Shown here one piece after another: positions 40,747-48,529 of a DNA stretch of 50,467 bases (position 1 is its first letter; every line of letters starts with the position of its first letter). Below the pieces are notes generated by a model, which ran no database searches, had not been told where the DNA came from, and saw only the letters and a program-made list of their open reading frames with translations. This DNA comes from an uncultured Clostridia bacterium. GTDB lineage: Bacteria > Bacillota > Clostridia > Oscillospirales > CAG-272. The position numbers and the translations under genes are program-made. The stretch lies in the NCBI GenBank assembly GCA_947625805.1, contig CANQPT010000009.1, forward strand, positions 1-50,467, read 5' to 3'.

Positions 40747-41468
40747 TCGCTAAGCAGTCTGTCCATGATCGCCGCGTTGGTTGCAGAGGTCGGGTGGAGC
40801 AGGATGATCTCTCCGTTGTGGGTATGAGAGAGTATCTTGTCAATCGACTTTTGCTCGTCCGGCTGTTTGTCGTTGTCCCAATCGGCGTATGCGAAGCTCC
40901 AGAATACGGTTTTATAGCCGAGTTCCTTTGCAAACTGCAGATTCTGTTCGGAAAAACGACCCTCGGGAGGACGGTAGAATTTTGCCATTTCTCTGCCGGT
41001 CAACTTGAAGTAAGCCTCTTCAAGGGAAGAGAGTTCCGATGAGAATTGCTCCTTGTTGGTCACGGTTGTCATGTCATGGTGCTTGGCTGTGTGGTTACAG
41101 ACAAGGTGTCCCTCGTCCGACATTCTCTTCACGGTTTCGGGATTGCGCATAATAATGTTGTCCAAAACAAAGAATGCGCCCGTTGCGTGATGCGCTGCAA
41201 GCGCGTCGAGAATTTTTTCCACGTTGCCGTTTTCATATCCTGCGTCAAAGGTTAAATAGATGACCTTGTCCTCGCCCGCGTCGGTATCCGCATAGTATGC
41301 GTCATATTTTCCGATGAAGTCAAAGCAAGAATCCAGTTCGGGCAGCGAGTGTGTGTCGTTGTTCTTACAGTACCAGTTATACGCCGTGTTTGCATCTGTC
41401 GCCCAGAGGCTCATACCGCACGCGAGGGATACACACAGCGCCATCACGGCTTTTGTGATTTTTTTCAT
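40701..41468 (-). CDS. pdaA: PdaA-like delta-lactam-biosynthetic deacetylase
   Basis: 255 residues with a signal peptide (KAVMALCVSLACGMSLWA). The N-terminal AYNWYCKNNDTHSLPELDSCFDFIGKYDAYY segment is typical of PdaA, the MurNAc de-N-acetylase that starts muramic-delta-lactam formation in spore cortex. NodB motifs: YLTFDAGYENGN (Asp-Ala-Gly variant shared with PdaA), CNHTAKHHDM (metal His), YRPPEGRFSE, and ILLHPTSATNA. Its presence suggests an endospore-forming lineage. Followed by a second deacetylase that overlaps it. Confidence 0.9.
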   Translation of the reverse strand: MKKITKAVMALCVSLACGMSLWATDANTAYNWYCKNNDTHSLPELDSCFDFIGKYDAYYADTDAGEDKVIYLTFDAGYENGNVEKILDALAAHHATGAFFVLDNIIMRNPETVKRMSDEGHLVCNHTAKHHDMTTVTNKEQFSSELSSLEEAYFKLTGREMAKFYRPPEGRFSEQNLQFAKELGYKTVFWSFAYADWDNDKQPDEQKSIDKILSHTHNGEIILLHPTSATNAAIMDRLLSEWEAQGYRFGSLTEL

Positions 41469-41561
41469 TTTTACACCTGCCTTTCGTGTTTATTTTTCGC
41501 AGGCGGCCAAAAGATAGCCCTATCAATTTTTGCTTTTTTGCAAGAAAAATGCCAAATCAAA

Positions 41562-41581
41562 AAGAACACCGAAGTGCTCTT
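41562..41581 (-). terminator. Terminator after the ribbon-helix-helix gene
   Basis: Stem AAGAGCAC/GTGTTCTT (one G-U pair) with tetraloop TTCG on the minus strand, directly after the stop codon and followed by TTTG. Confidence 0.75.
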
Positions 41582-41749
41582 TCATTCGTTTTTGTCTTGC
41601 GTTGCTGCGTTGATTTGCTTCAAGTGTTCTTTGAGTGCCAAATTGATATACTGCGAAAGAGAGCGGTCGCAATCTTCTGATAAAACCTTCAGCCGCTCAA
41701 CGATATCTTCGTCCAACGTGATGCTTACTTTTTGCTTTAGCGGTTTCAT
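41582..41749 (-). CDS. Ribbon-helix-helix DNA-binding protein (Arc/CopG type)
   Basis: 55 residues. MKPLKQKVSITLDEDIVERL is the antiparallel beta strand plus first helix of an RHH dimer, and DCDRSLSQYINLALKEHLKQI the second helix. The start follows GGAGG. It has its own terminator, and no toxin-sized partner overlaps it. The A/T-rich upstream DNA contains two TATAAAATA repeats (about 41777 and 41815) that could be its binding sites. It could be an orphan antitoxin or a small repressor. Confidence 0.8.
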   Translation of the reverse strand: MKPLKQKVSITLDEDIVERLKVLSEDCDRSLSQYINLALKEHLKQINAATQDKNE

Positions 41750-41925
41750 TATCGTACCTCCGCAAGTTATTATACTATAAAATACGATTTATTATTGAAT
41801 TTTCCGCCAAAGTAGTATAAAATAGTATTATATCAGATAAAAGCAAAATACTCCTCATCTGTTGACTTCGTCTCCGCCTTTTTCTGAGGGGAAGTCAGTG
41901 GATGGGGGATCGCACAGGAGTAAAC

Positions 41926-42192
41926 ATGATCGAACAAAATGACCAACAGCGTTTTTACAAAGAATTTTTGATTGGACATTTGCAAAAGAAAGACGTGGAG
42001 GTTCGTTTTCCTGACTTGCCTATGCACATTGAAATGCTGGCGGCCATGGAAAGCTGCAGGGCGCTCAAAAGGATCCGTGACATTCTGAACGATCACACCA
42101 TGGATGACCCGGAATGCTTTGACGCGATCGAACGGATCATCAAAGAATTTGAAGATATGTGTTTTTCCCTCGACCGTCACGATTTCGGATAA
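41926..42192 (+). CDS. Small helical protein of unknown function
   Basis: 88 residues from the ATG at 41926 (AGGAG site). Charged and predicted all-helical: FYKEFLIGHLQKKDVEVRFPDLPMHIEMLAAMESCRALKRIRDIL-type amphipathic segments, then an acidic C-terminal helix. No membrane segment and no motif I recognise. It stands alone between the RHH gene and the MATE gene. A conserved clostridial hypothetical is the most I can say. Confidence 0.65.
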   Translation: MIEQNDQQRFYKEFLIGHLQKKDVEVRFPDLPMHIEMLAAMESCRALKRIRDILNDHTMDDPECFDAIERIIKEFEDMCFSLDRHDFG

Positions 42193-42205
42193 TGGCAATA
42201 AAAAG

Positions 42206-42227
42206 CGCACCCGCAGGTGCGTTTTTT
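42206..42227. terminator. Bidirectional terminator
   Basis: CGCACC (42206-42211) and GGTGCG (42216-42221) with an A run before and six T after, between convergent genes. Confidence 0.85.
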
Positions 42228-42232
42228 GATTT

Positions 42233-43627
42233 TTAAGCCGTGACCGGCTCTTGCTCTGCGCTGCGAATAATCTTTCTTTGCAGTACCAGAACACAGCACA
42301 GGTGGATGAGTGCGGTCATGCCCCATGAAATGGGGATGGAGATATACAGTACCTCCAGACGGTGATATACCGCGAAGATTGTATGGATCCACAGGATCCG
42401 GAACGCACAGGAGCCTGCGAGGGAAACAACCATAGAAAGTACGCTGCGTCCCATGCCGCGTACAATATTTGAGCCGACCTCCATGCAGGCCAACAGGAAG
42501 TAGGGTAAGATCATGTAATTGAAGCGGGTGTCCAGAGTGGCAAGGATCCGGTCGGCGTTTTCGGCTGTTTGGTTCATGTACAGATGGGAAAGGGGAAAAC
42601 GGAAGATATATACGATCGCGCTCATGACAACGGCGATCAGAATGGTCGCAAGATAGCTGTTTGCCGTAATGCGTGGCAGTCGGCGGTATTTCTTGGCGCC
42701 CATGTTCTGTCCCATAAAGGTAAGGGCCGCCTGAGCGATGCTGTTGGTGGCGGTATACAAAAATCCTTCCAGATTGCCGGCAATCGAGTTTCCGGTCACC
42801 ACTGCGGCGCCGAATCCATTGATCCCCTGCTGAATGAAAACGTTGGAGATCGAGAACAGTGTTCCCTGAATGCCGGAGGGAATACCGATGGCGATGATCT
42901 GCCGTGCCTCGGTGCCGTGTAGGCGCAATTTCCGGAAAGAAAACCGACAGGGGCCCGGATCGCGGATCAGGGAGGTCATGACAGCGGCCGTCGCACAGGC
43001 GGTGGAGATGACCGTTGCAATCGCCACGCCGTCCACGTCCATGCCAAATCCCAGCACAAAAAAGATGTTGAGGATGACGTTGAGGATGCCGGACATGGAA
43101 AGAATGATCAGCGGAGTAGTGGTATCGCCTTTTGCCCGGATGATGGCGATGGCATAGTTGAGCACGGTAGTTACCGGCAGTCCCAAAAACCAGATCCGGC
43201 AGTAGGTGGCGGACATATCGATCAGAGCGGGGTCGGCGTCCATCCATTCGAGCACAGCCCGTGCGCCGCCGACCCCCACGCTCATGCCGACAAATCCGCA
43301 GATGAGGGCGATGAAGATGGCGGTATGTACTGCCCGCTCGGTGCGTTTTTGGTCTTTTGCGCCGATGGCGTTTGCCACCACGACGGTGGCGCCCACGGAC
43401 GCGCCCATAATCAGATTGGTAAACAGGTTGATCAGCGCCCCGGTCGAGCCGATGGCGCCCACCGCTCCGTTTACGGCGGAGAAACGCCCGACTACCACCA
43501 TATCCGCCGCGTTGTACAGCATTTGCAAAAGATTGGTCAGGATGAGCGGGAACGCAAAGGCCATGATCTTGGAGAAAATCGGTCCTTCGGTCATATCGAT
43601 TTCTTTGCGCGCAAAAATGTTTTTCAT
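42233..43627 (-). CDS. MATE-family efflux transporter
   Basis: 464 residues with twelve hydrophobic helices in two pseudo-repeats. N-terminal DMTEGPIFSKIMAFAFPLILTNLLQMLYNAADMVVVGRF is the usual start of DinF/NorM-like clostridial MATE exporters, which pump drugs or metabolites using Na+ or H+. The second repeat begins GIPSGIQGTLFSISNVFIQQGINGFG. The start at 43627 (or a GTG directly before it at 43630) has no Shine-Dalgarno site and lies at the predicted transcription start. The substrate is unknown. Confidence 0.92.
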   Translation of the reverse strand: MKNIFARKEIDMTEGPIFSKIMAFAFPLILTNLLQMLYNAADMVVVGRFSAVNGAVGAIGSTGALINLFTNLIMGASVGATVVVANAIGAKDQKRTERAVHTAIFIALICGFVGMSVGVGGARAVLEWMDADPALIDMSATYCRIWFLGLPVTTVLNYAIAIIRAKGDTTTPLIILSMSGILNVILNIFFVLGFGMDVDGVAIATVISTACATAAVMTSLIRDPGPCRFSFRKLRLHGTEARQIIAIGIPSGIQGTLFSISNVFIQQGINGFGAAVVTGNSIAGNLEGFLYTATNSIAQAALTFMGQNMGAKKYRRLPRITANSYLATILIAVVMSAIVYIFRFPLSHLYMNQTAENADRILATLDTRFNYMILPYFLLACMEVGSNIVRGMGRSVLSMVVSLAGSCAFRILWIHTIFAVYHRLEVLYISIPISWGMTALIHLCCVLVLQRKIIRSAEQEPVTA

Positions 43628-43637
43628 CACATGGTGT

Positions 43638-43666
43638 ATTGTACTCCCGAACGGAGCAAAAGTCAA
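43638..43666 (-). promoter_or_regulatory. MATE promoter, probably leaderless
   Basis: Minus strand TTGACT (43666-43661), a 17-bp spacer, and TACAAT (43643-43638). The expected start point (about 43631) is 1-4 nt from the GTG-ATG start codons. Confidence 0.78.
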
Positions 43667-43913
43667 TGCAAAACGGAAAAATTTACTATAGTCTGTTTGC
43701 ATAAAAACAGGCCGTACATATGGAATGCCGCTGTTGACATTGTCTATGATGCAACGGTTGCGGACACCAAGCACTTTGATCTCAACGTCAATCATTCAAA
43801 AAAATTTTTGAAAAATTTTCGATTTTGTGCAAGAAATTGGATTTTTTACGAGATATATAGTAGAGGCGCATTAAATTTGATCGTTTATACTTGATTTTGA
43901 GGAGGAATTAAAA

Positions 43914-44612
43914 ATGAAACGAAAATCTCTGATTGCATTGATTCTTGCGCTGTTCGTTGCGGTAGTATCTTTTTGCGTATGCTTTGCTCAAGCATCGCAG
44001 ACAGAGCAGGAAGCCGTGCCTTCTGAAGAACCCACGGAAAAACCCACGGATGGATCGTATGTGGTTTTCGACTCAACGGCTGAGCTTTGGCCCGCCTACG
44101 ACGAGGAATGGATTTTGGGAAACTCCGAACTGATTATACGGGGAAAGATTCTTTCGGAAGATTACAGCGCGTATTCCAACCCGGAAAATGATCCCGATTT
44201 GCTGAATCAGATGGGAACACAATTAGAGAACACCTACAACACCTATTACACGGTACAGGTTGATGAGGTGTACAAGGGTTCGGTGGACGGCGACCGGTTG
44301 ACTGTTGTAACGGTTAACTATCGGGACGAGGACGGTCGTTCATACGTTGAAGATTCGGGATTCGATCTTTCTGTCGGGGAGGAAGCGATTCTTTGCCTGT
44401 GTGTCAACGAATACCGTACTCCGCTGGATGGAACGGCCTACTACTCCTGCAATCAGGCATGGAACGGCAGGTTTTACCGGAGCCATCAGGCAAACACAGA
44501 GCAAGATTCTGAGAATCCTTCGTTTGTCAACAGATCCGGAGATGTGCTGGTGGCCGACGAAACTTTGATTTCTAAAATTCAGCAGGCAACTGAAAAGTAC
44601 GAGAAGCAATAA
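43914..44612 (+). CDS. Secreted protein, paralogue 1
   Basis: 232 residues after GGAGG. Signal peptide (SLIALILALFVAVVSFCVCFAQA) with probable signal-peptidase I cleavage after AQA, then a Glu/Pro/Thr-rich linker and a folded domain from about residue 48. The domain shares YSxYSNPxxDP, YYTVxVxEVYKGSVDG and CLxxEx-TPL motifs with the protein at 44841. No enzyme motif is evident; the VYKGS strand and beta-rich pattern suggest a small beta-barrel. Function unknown. Confidence 0.8.
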   Translation: MKRKSLIALILALFVAVVSFCVCFAQASQTEQEAVPSEEPTEKPTDGSYVVFDSTAELWPAYDEEWILGNSELIIRGKILSEDYSAYSNPENDPDLLNQMGTQLENTYNTYYTVQVDEVYKGSVDGDRLTVVTVNYRDEDGRSYVEDSGFDLSVGEEAILCLCVNEYRTPLDGTAYYSCNQAWNGRFYRSHQANTEQDSENPSFVNRSGDVLVADETLISKIQQATEKYEKQ

Positions 44613-44617
44613 ACGTC

Positions 44618-44649
44618 AAAAGAGAACGGTCAGGCGGCCGTTCTCTTTT
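44618..44649 (+). terminator. Terminator after paralogue 1
   Basis: 12-bp perfect stem AAAAGAGAACGG (44618-44629) with CCGTTCTCTTTT (44638-44649), loop of 8. Confidence 0.9.
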
Positions 44650-44657
44650 ATCATTCG

Positions 44658-44680
44658 CATCACAAAGTCCGTCATTTACG
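44658..44680 (-). pseudogene. Possible remnant of the HAD gene 3' end
   Basis: 23 bp that match positions 45674-45696, the last codons of the HAD phosphatase gene, at 21 of 23 bases and at the same place relative to a terminator that follows a paralogous gene. It suggests that the duplication of the secreted-protein gene also copied the neighbouring gene end. The match is short. Confidence 0.4.
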
Positions 44681-44784
44681 AGGGAACACCACGCGCGTCA
44701 GGACTGCGAATGAAAGCGGAATCGTCTTCTGCAAGATGTAATTTCACCAAAAATAAAAAAAGTTCTGAAAATATTCTATTAATA

Positions 44785-44813
44785 TTGACAATCTTTTACG
44801 ACGGTAGTATAAT
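44785..44813 (+). promoter_or_regulatory. Promoter of the lipoprotein paralogue
   Basis: Consensus TTGACA (44785-44790), a 17-bp spacer, and TATAAT (44808-44813). Confidence 0.9.
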
Positions 44814-44840
44814 GAAATCGAAACAATATGGGAGGATTTT

Positions 44841-45581
44841 ATGATGAAAAGAAACGCATTATCAGGAATAGCCTTATTACTCGTGCTTTGTATGACGATC
44901 TTATGCGCTTGTTCCAAGCAGAACGAGGATTCTCCTGTCGCAAAAGAGAAAGCACCCGCTCCGGAACAAACACAAGCGACCGACCCGGAAGCTTCAGTTC
45001 CTACGGACTCGGAAGATCAGGCGGGAGAGAGCGGCGCGGAAGGGAACACCATTTACGCGAGTGGATGCATGCCTTCTGCCAGTGCGGAATTTCTGACCGA
45101 AACGACGCCGGTATTGTTGCGCGGAGAGGTGGTCGAAGAGCAGTACAGCAGATATTCCAATCCCGACGATGACCCGAACGTGCTGAATGAGGCGGGAGAT
45201 AAAGTAATCAATTCCTATGACACCTATTACACGGTAAAGGTGAATGAGGTGTATAAAGGAAGCGTGGACGGTACGTATGTTACCGTGAAAACCAGAAACC
45301 GTCTTGGCCTGCCGGCAGAGGAAGATGATTCTGACAAATATGTGACAGATCAGGCAGACTTCAATCTGCATCCCGGATCGGAAATGCTCCTTTGTCTGTC
45401 CCATGAGGATGTAGCGACCCCGCTCTATGAAGAAGAATACACCTATATCTGCTATTACGGCACACTCGGTGCATTTTACAAGGTGCAGGATCCGGACGCA
45501 CAGGCGACAACCCTTGACGCGATGGCCGTGACTTTTGAGAATTCGCAAGGTGAGCGCGTCACCTTTGGCGCTTCGGCTTAG
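44841..45581 (+). CDS. Lipoprotein, paralogue 2
   Basis: 246 residues. The N-terminus ends in a lipobox (TILCAC), so it is lipidated and held at the outer face of the membrane, unlike paralogue 1. A disordered Glu/Ala/Pro/Thr linker (residues about 25-75) precedes the shared domain: YSRYSNPDDDPNVLNEAG, DTYYTVKVNEVYKGSVDGTYVTV. Two start codons lie in tandem (44841, 44844) after GGAGG. Its own promoter and terminator make it an independent unit from paralogue 1. Confidence 0.85.
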   Translation: MMKRNALSGIALLLVLCMTILCACSKQNEDSPVAKEKAPAPEQTQATDPEASVPTDSEDQAGESGAEGNTIYASGCMPSASAEFLTETTPVLLRGEVVEEQYSRYSNPDDDPNVLNEAGDKVINSYDTYYTVKVNEVYKGSVDGTYVTVKTRNRLGLPAEEDDSDKYVTDQADFNLHPGSEMLLCLSHEDVATPLYEEEYTYICYYGTLGAFYKVQDPDAQATTLDAMAVTFENSQGERVTFGASA

Positions 45582-45624
45582 ACCACGTTACAGAATGCGA
45601 TCGAGCGATACGGTCGGTCAAAGA

Positions 45625-45652
45625 ACGGGAGAGGTCAGACGACCTCTCCCGT
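45625..45652. terminator. Bidirectional terminator
   Basis: Perfect 12-bp stem ACGGGAGAGGTC (45625-45636) and GACCTCTCCCGT (45641-45652) with loop AGAC, between convergent genes. Confidence 0.85.
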
Positions 45653-45661
45653 AGTTTATAC

Positions 45662-46375
45662 TTAAATATTTTCCATCACAAAGTCCATCATTTGCGTAAA
45701 GTCGCCCTTGCGGGGGGCCATATTGACGTCGCCCGCGGCGTACTCGGTGACAAGGAAGGTCTTGATGCCCAACTGCTCGGCGGGCAGAACGTCCTCGCTT
45801 ACGCTGTTGCCGACCATCAGGCACTCGCAAGCGGAGAGGCCGGTATTGGTTAAGATCTCCCGGTAATATTCCGGAGAGGGCTTGCAGAAATAACTGTTGT
45901 CATAGTGGGAAATCCACTCGAAGTCATCGGGGGTCAGGTCGGCCCAGGAGAGGCGGGTGGCCTGCGCGCATTCGGGCAAAAGAGGATTGGTGGCAAGAAC
46001 GGTCCGCACGCCCTTTTCATGCAAGCGGTCGAGCAATATTCTTGCTTTGGGATTGGGCTTGGTGATCTCGCGGGTCAGCAGAAAATCTCCCTTGGAATAG
46101 AAGTGCTCGAACACAGGCATACGAGCGCGGATCTCCTCACCCAAAAGAGCCGAAAAGGTATCCCAGAAGCGGGTGCTGTTGGGGACTTGTCCGTCGTTGC
46201 CCACCATGGCTTCTACCCCTGCCCATACGGCGCGAAGAAACGCCTCTTTGCCGTAGCCCAGCGGGCAGATCACGGCGCACAGGCGGGCAAGATAATTTTC
46301 GGTAAATTCCTTGTCGTCCATACGGACCAAAGTGCCGTCCATGTCGAACAGCACGGCCTTGATTTTATTTTCCAT
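45662..46375 (-). CDS. HAD-superfamily hydrolase
   Basis: 237 residues from 46375. Motif I is VLFDMDGTLVRMDD (nucleophile and acid/base Asp) near residues 9-22, motif II LATNPLL near 118-124, and motifs III/IV CKPSPEYYREIL with LMVGNSVSEDVLPAEQLG. A C1-type cap with an aromatic FWDTF segment sits between I and II. Probably a small-molecule phosphatase; the substrate is unknown. Start overlaps the Dabb gene by 11 bp, so the two are cotranscribed. Confidence 0.9.
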   Translation of the reverse strand: MENKIKAVLFDMDGTLVRMDDKEFTENYLARLCAVICPLGYGKEAFLRAVWAGVEAMVGNDGQVPNSTRFWDTFSALLGEEIRARMPVFEHFYSKGDFLLTREITKPNPKARILLDRLHEKGVRTVLATNPLLPECAQATRLSWADLTPDDFEWISHYDNSYFCKPSPEYYREILTNTGLSACECLMVGNSVSEDVLPAEQLGIKTFLVTEYAAGDVNMAPRKGDFTQMMDFVMENI

Positions 46376-46658
46376 AGTCAAATGAGCACCGTGAAACGAT
46401 ATGCGGATTGATGGTCCCGGAGATCTTCCGGTGGATGGGATGATCCAGATAGACCGGAAGGCTCTGCTCGCCCGCCAGTTCCATACGGATGAAAAGATCC
46501 ATATTGACCGGGCGCTGTACGCAGTTTTCCTCGATCTGCACCTCCCGGATCTCATCGGGCAATGCTTTTGCAAGGGCGGCAAAAGCTTCGCCGATCTGAG
46601 CGGTCACGGCGGGAGAGAAAAACCCTTCTTCAAATTTCATCATTACAATATGCGTCAT
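46365..46658 (-). CDS. Dabb-domain (stress-responsive A/B barrel) protein
   Basis: 97 residues, ferredoxin-like alpha/beta-barrel dimer family. N-terminal HIVMMKFEEG, a long helix, then REVQIEENCVQRPVNMDLFIRMEL and the terminal VYLDHPIHRKI (the Dabb Y-x-x-H-P-x-H motif). The family's enzymatic members are few and most have unknown function. First gene before the HAD hydrolase, with its own sigma-A promoter. Confidence 0.88.
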   Translation of the reverse strand: MTHIVMMKFEEGFFSPAVTAQIGEAFAALAKALPDEIREVQIEENCVQRPVNMDLFIRMELAGEQSLPVYLDHPIHRKISGTINPHIVSRCSFDYGK

Positions 46659-46664
46659 GCACTC

Positions 46665-46693
46665 AGTATAGCATATCTTTTTGCTAAAATCAA
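46665..46693 (-). promoter_or_regulatory. Promoter of the Dabb-HAD operon
   Basis: Minus strand TTGATT (46693-46688), a 17-bp spacer, and TATACT (46670-46665). The ATG at 46658 is only 6 nt beyond the -10 box, so this transcript too may have little or no leader. Confidence 0.75.
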
Positions 46694-46754
46694 GAAAATT
46701 TACTCCATGTCAAGAGGAAATGCGAAAAATTTATAAAAAATTCAAAAATACTTT

Positions 46755-47789
46755 TTAGACAAGGGCGTCAAGTTCCATTTGAAACAGTTCTGCGGCGCTG
46801 CGATAGCCGAATATTCCGCGCGGGTATCCGTTGATCCATTCTTCAAGATGTCGGATCGCCGCTTGCGTTACCTTTGCGAAATTTGTTCCCTTCGGATAGA
46901 AGCGTCGAATCAAGCGGTTTGCGTTTTCATTTGAAGCCCGCTCGAAAAAACTGTACGGGTGACAATAATATACTTTTGTTCTGCGTCCCTCTCCGTAGAT
47001 AGACCGTTCTATTCCTTCGTAGTCCGAAAATTCCGTCCCGTTGTCGACGGTAATTGATTTGAAAATGTTTGGGAACGCTTTTCCGTATTTCTTTTCCAGT
47101 CGGTCAATCGCTTCCACGGTTGAACCCGCCGTTTTGTCTTTCAATATCATTACGATTTCGTTCAATGTTTTTCGCTCCGTCAGCACAAGCAGAAGTTTTT
47201 TATTTCCGCCCCGTTTTCCGATCACGGTATCCATTTCCCAATGCCCGAACGTTTTGCGCGTTTCAACCTCTGCCGGCCGGCTCTCTATGCTTTCCCCGCG
47301 GGGCGGGCGGACGATCTTCGTCTTTCTGTATTTTCGCTTTCGCTTCCCGTGTTGCGGCAAGTCTTTATTTGTGACGTGCAGGAAAATTCCTTTGTCTATG
47401 TAGTTGTACAGCGTTCGGACGCATATTGTCGTATCGAATTGTTTTCCTTCCTCTCTTATTTTTCCAAGCGCAGCGGCGGGCGAATATTTTTCCTTTATGA
47501 TCTTTGCTTCGATGTATTCCGCGAAAGCATAGTCCGAACCGATTTTCAGCGGCGCGCCCATTGCCGAATAATTTGCCTCCGCCTTCTGCTGCGCTATGTC
47601 CGGGCTGTACCTTGTTTCCGTTGTGTAGTCGCTGTTCAAATGCTCATATTTCCCGCGCTTCATTTCCCGATATATCGTGCTGATATGTTTATGAACGACC
47701 CCGGCAATATCGCGCGGAGATACGCCCGCTTTTAATAACGCCTCGATCTTCAAGCGGTCTGTAAAAGATAAGTGTTTGAAATTACGCAT
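46755..47789 (-). CDS. IS30-family transposase
   Basis: 344 residues. N-terminal helix-turn-helix (FKHLSFTDRLKIEALLKAGVSPRDIAGVV, HISTIYREMKRG) and a DDE catalytic core: WEMDTVIGKRGGNKKLLL (first Asp), SITVDNGTEFSDYE (second Asp), and ERASNENANRLIRRFYPKG (Glu). Apparently full length. I could not find convincing terminal inverted repeats on both sides, so whether a complete insertion sequence remains is uncertain. It marks the left end of the prophage-like block. Confidence 0.92.
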   Translation of the reverse strand: MRNFKHLSFTDRLKIEALLKAGVSPRDIAGVVHKHISTIYREMKRGKYEHLNSDYTTETRYSPDIAQQKAEANYSAMGAPLKIGSDYAFAEYIEAKIIKEKYSPAAALGKIREEGKQFDTTICVRTLYNYIDKGIFLHVTNKDLPQHGKRKRKYRKTKIVRPPRGESIESRPAEVETRKTFGHWEMDTVIGKRGGNKKLLLVLTERKTLNEIVMILKDKTAGSTVEAIDRLEKKYGKAFPNIFKSITVDNGTEFSDYEGIERSIYGEGRRTKVYYCHPYSFFERASNENANRLIRRFYPKGTNFAKVTQAAIRHLEEWINGYPRGIFGYRSAAELFQMELDALV

Positions 47790-47826
47790 TTTGTTCCTCC
47801 GTTCTCCGCGCTATAAGAAAACAAAC

Positions 47827-47855
47827 AGCCCGCCTCCAAAACAAGGAAGCGGGCT
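47827..47855 (-). terminator. Terminator after hicB
   Basis: Minus strand AGCCCGCTTCC (47855-47845) pairs with GGAGGCGGGCT (47837-47827), then GTTTGTTTTC. Confidence 0.8.
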
Positions 47856-47870
47856 TCGCCTTGCGGTCGT

Positions 47871-48272
47871 TTAGCGGTCTGTGATGTGAAGTTCCTGCTT
47901 TAACGCTCTTTGCAGGACTGCCGAAAAATTCACGCCTTCCCGTTCGGACATTGCATTCAACCACGCCGGAATCGTCAGCGTTTTCTTTACGGCTTTATTG
48001 TCGTAAAATTGCCGATATTCGATTGTGTCGCATGATATAAGCGAAACAAATTCGTTTTCCGCGCTTTTCGTTTTTCCCATTTCGGAAGGTTTTGGAATTT
48101 CTTTCCCTTCTTCCTCTAAATTATATAACGTCAAGCACAGAACGTCAGAAGCCATTTCGTACGCTTCTTGTATCGTTTCCCCTTGCGTATAGCAACTTTC
48201 AAGATCGGGAAAACGAACGGAATAAAATTTCCCTTCTTTTGCAAATATTGCCGGATAGATATACTTTGCCAT
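47871..48272 (-). CDS. hicB: HicB-family antitoxin
   Basis: 133 residues from 48272 (GGAGG site). N-terminal HicB fold, a degraded RNase-H-like domain (YIYPAIFAKEGKFYSVRFPDLESCYTQGETIQEAYEMA), and a C-terminal ribbon-helix-helix (VKKTLTIPAWLNAMSEREGVNFSAVLQRALK) that would bind the operator in the hicA promoter. It neutralises HicA. It lies 49 bp downstream of hicA in the same transcript. Confidence 0.92.
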   Translation of the reverse strand: MAKYIYPAIFAKEGKFYSVRFPDLESCYTQGETIQEAYEMASDVLCLTLYNLEEEGKEIPKPSEMGKTKSAENEFVSLISCDTIEYRQFYDNKAVKKTLTIPAWLNAMSEREGVNFSAVLQRALKQELHITDR

Positions 48273-48321
48273 TTTGAAAACCTCCATAATATAGTTAAAT
48301 ATATGATTGCCGGACGGGGGC

Positions 48322-48504
48322 TTATTTAAGCCCCGCGTCCTTTTTGATACTTTTTAATGTTCCGCTTGCAATTTCCTTTGCGTGACGCGGTACTGGGAAT
48401 TTCTTTCCCGTTATCGGACTGTAATAAATGTCGTGTCTTTTGCCGTGCTGTATGAATATTATTTTGTTCTTTTGAAATTCCTTTAACAATTCACTCAGCT
48501 TCAT
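48322..48504 (-). CDS. hicA: HicA-family mRNA interferase toxin
   Basis: 60 residues, double-stranded-RNA-binding-like fold. KLSELLKEFQKNKIIFIQHGKRHDIYYSP carries the catalytic-type His near residue 23 (usual motif G-S-H-H; here GKRHD), and GKKFPVPRHAKEIASGTLKSIKKDAG is the conserved second half. It cleaves mRNA when freed from HicB. The Lys-Arg before His is a small departure from the common motif, but the protein looks intact. Confidence 0.92.
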   Translation of the reverse strand: MKLSELLKEFQKNKIIFIQHGKRHDIYYSPITGKKFPVPRHAKEIASGTLKSIKKDAGLK

Positions 48505-48529
48505 TTTTCTTCCCTCACTTTCTGATTAT

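Noticed and set aside
41469-41561. Structured leader or riboswitch before pdaA
   Set aside because: A small CCTGC/GCAGG stem is present, but no known aptamer core could be recognised.
42177-43247. 356-codon minus-strand frame inside the MATE gene
   Set aside because: A shadow frame rich in His/Arg; the MATE frame has the family signature and membrane helices.
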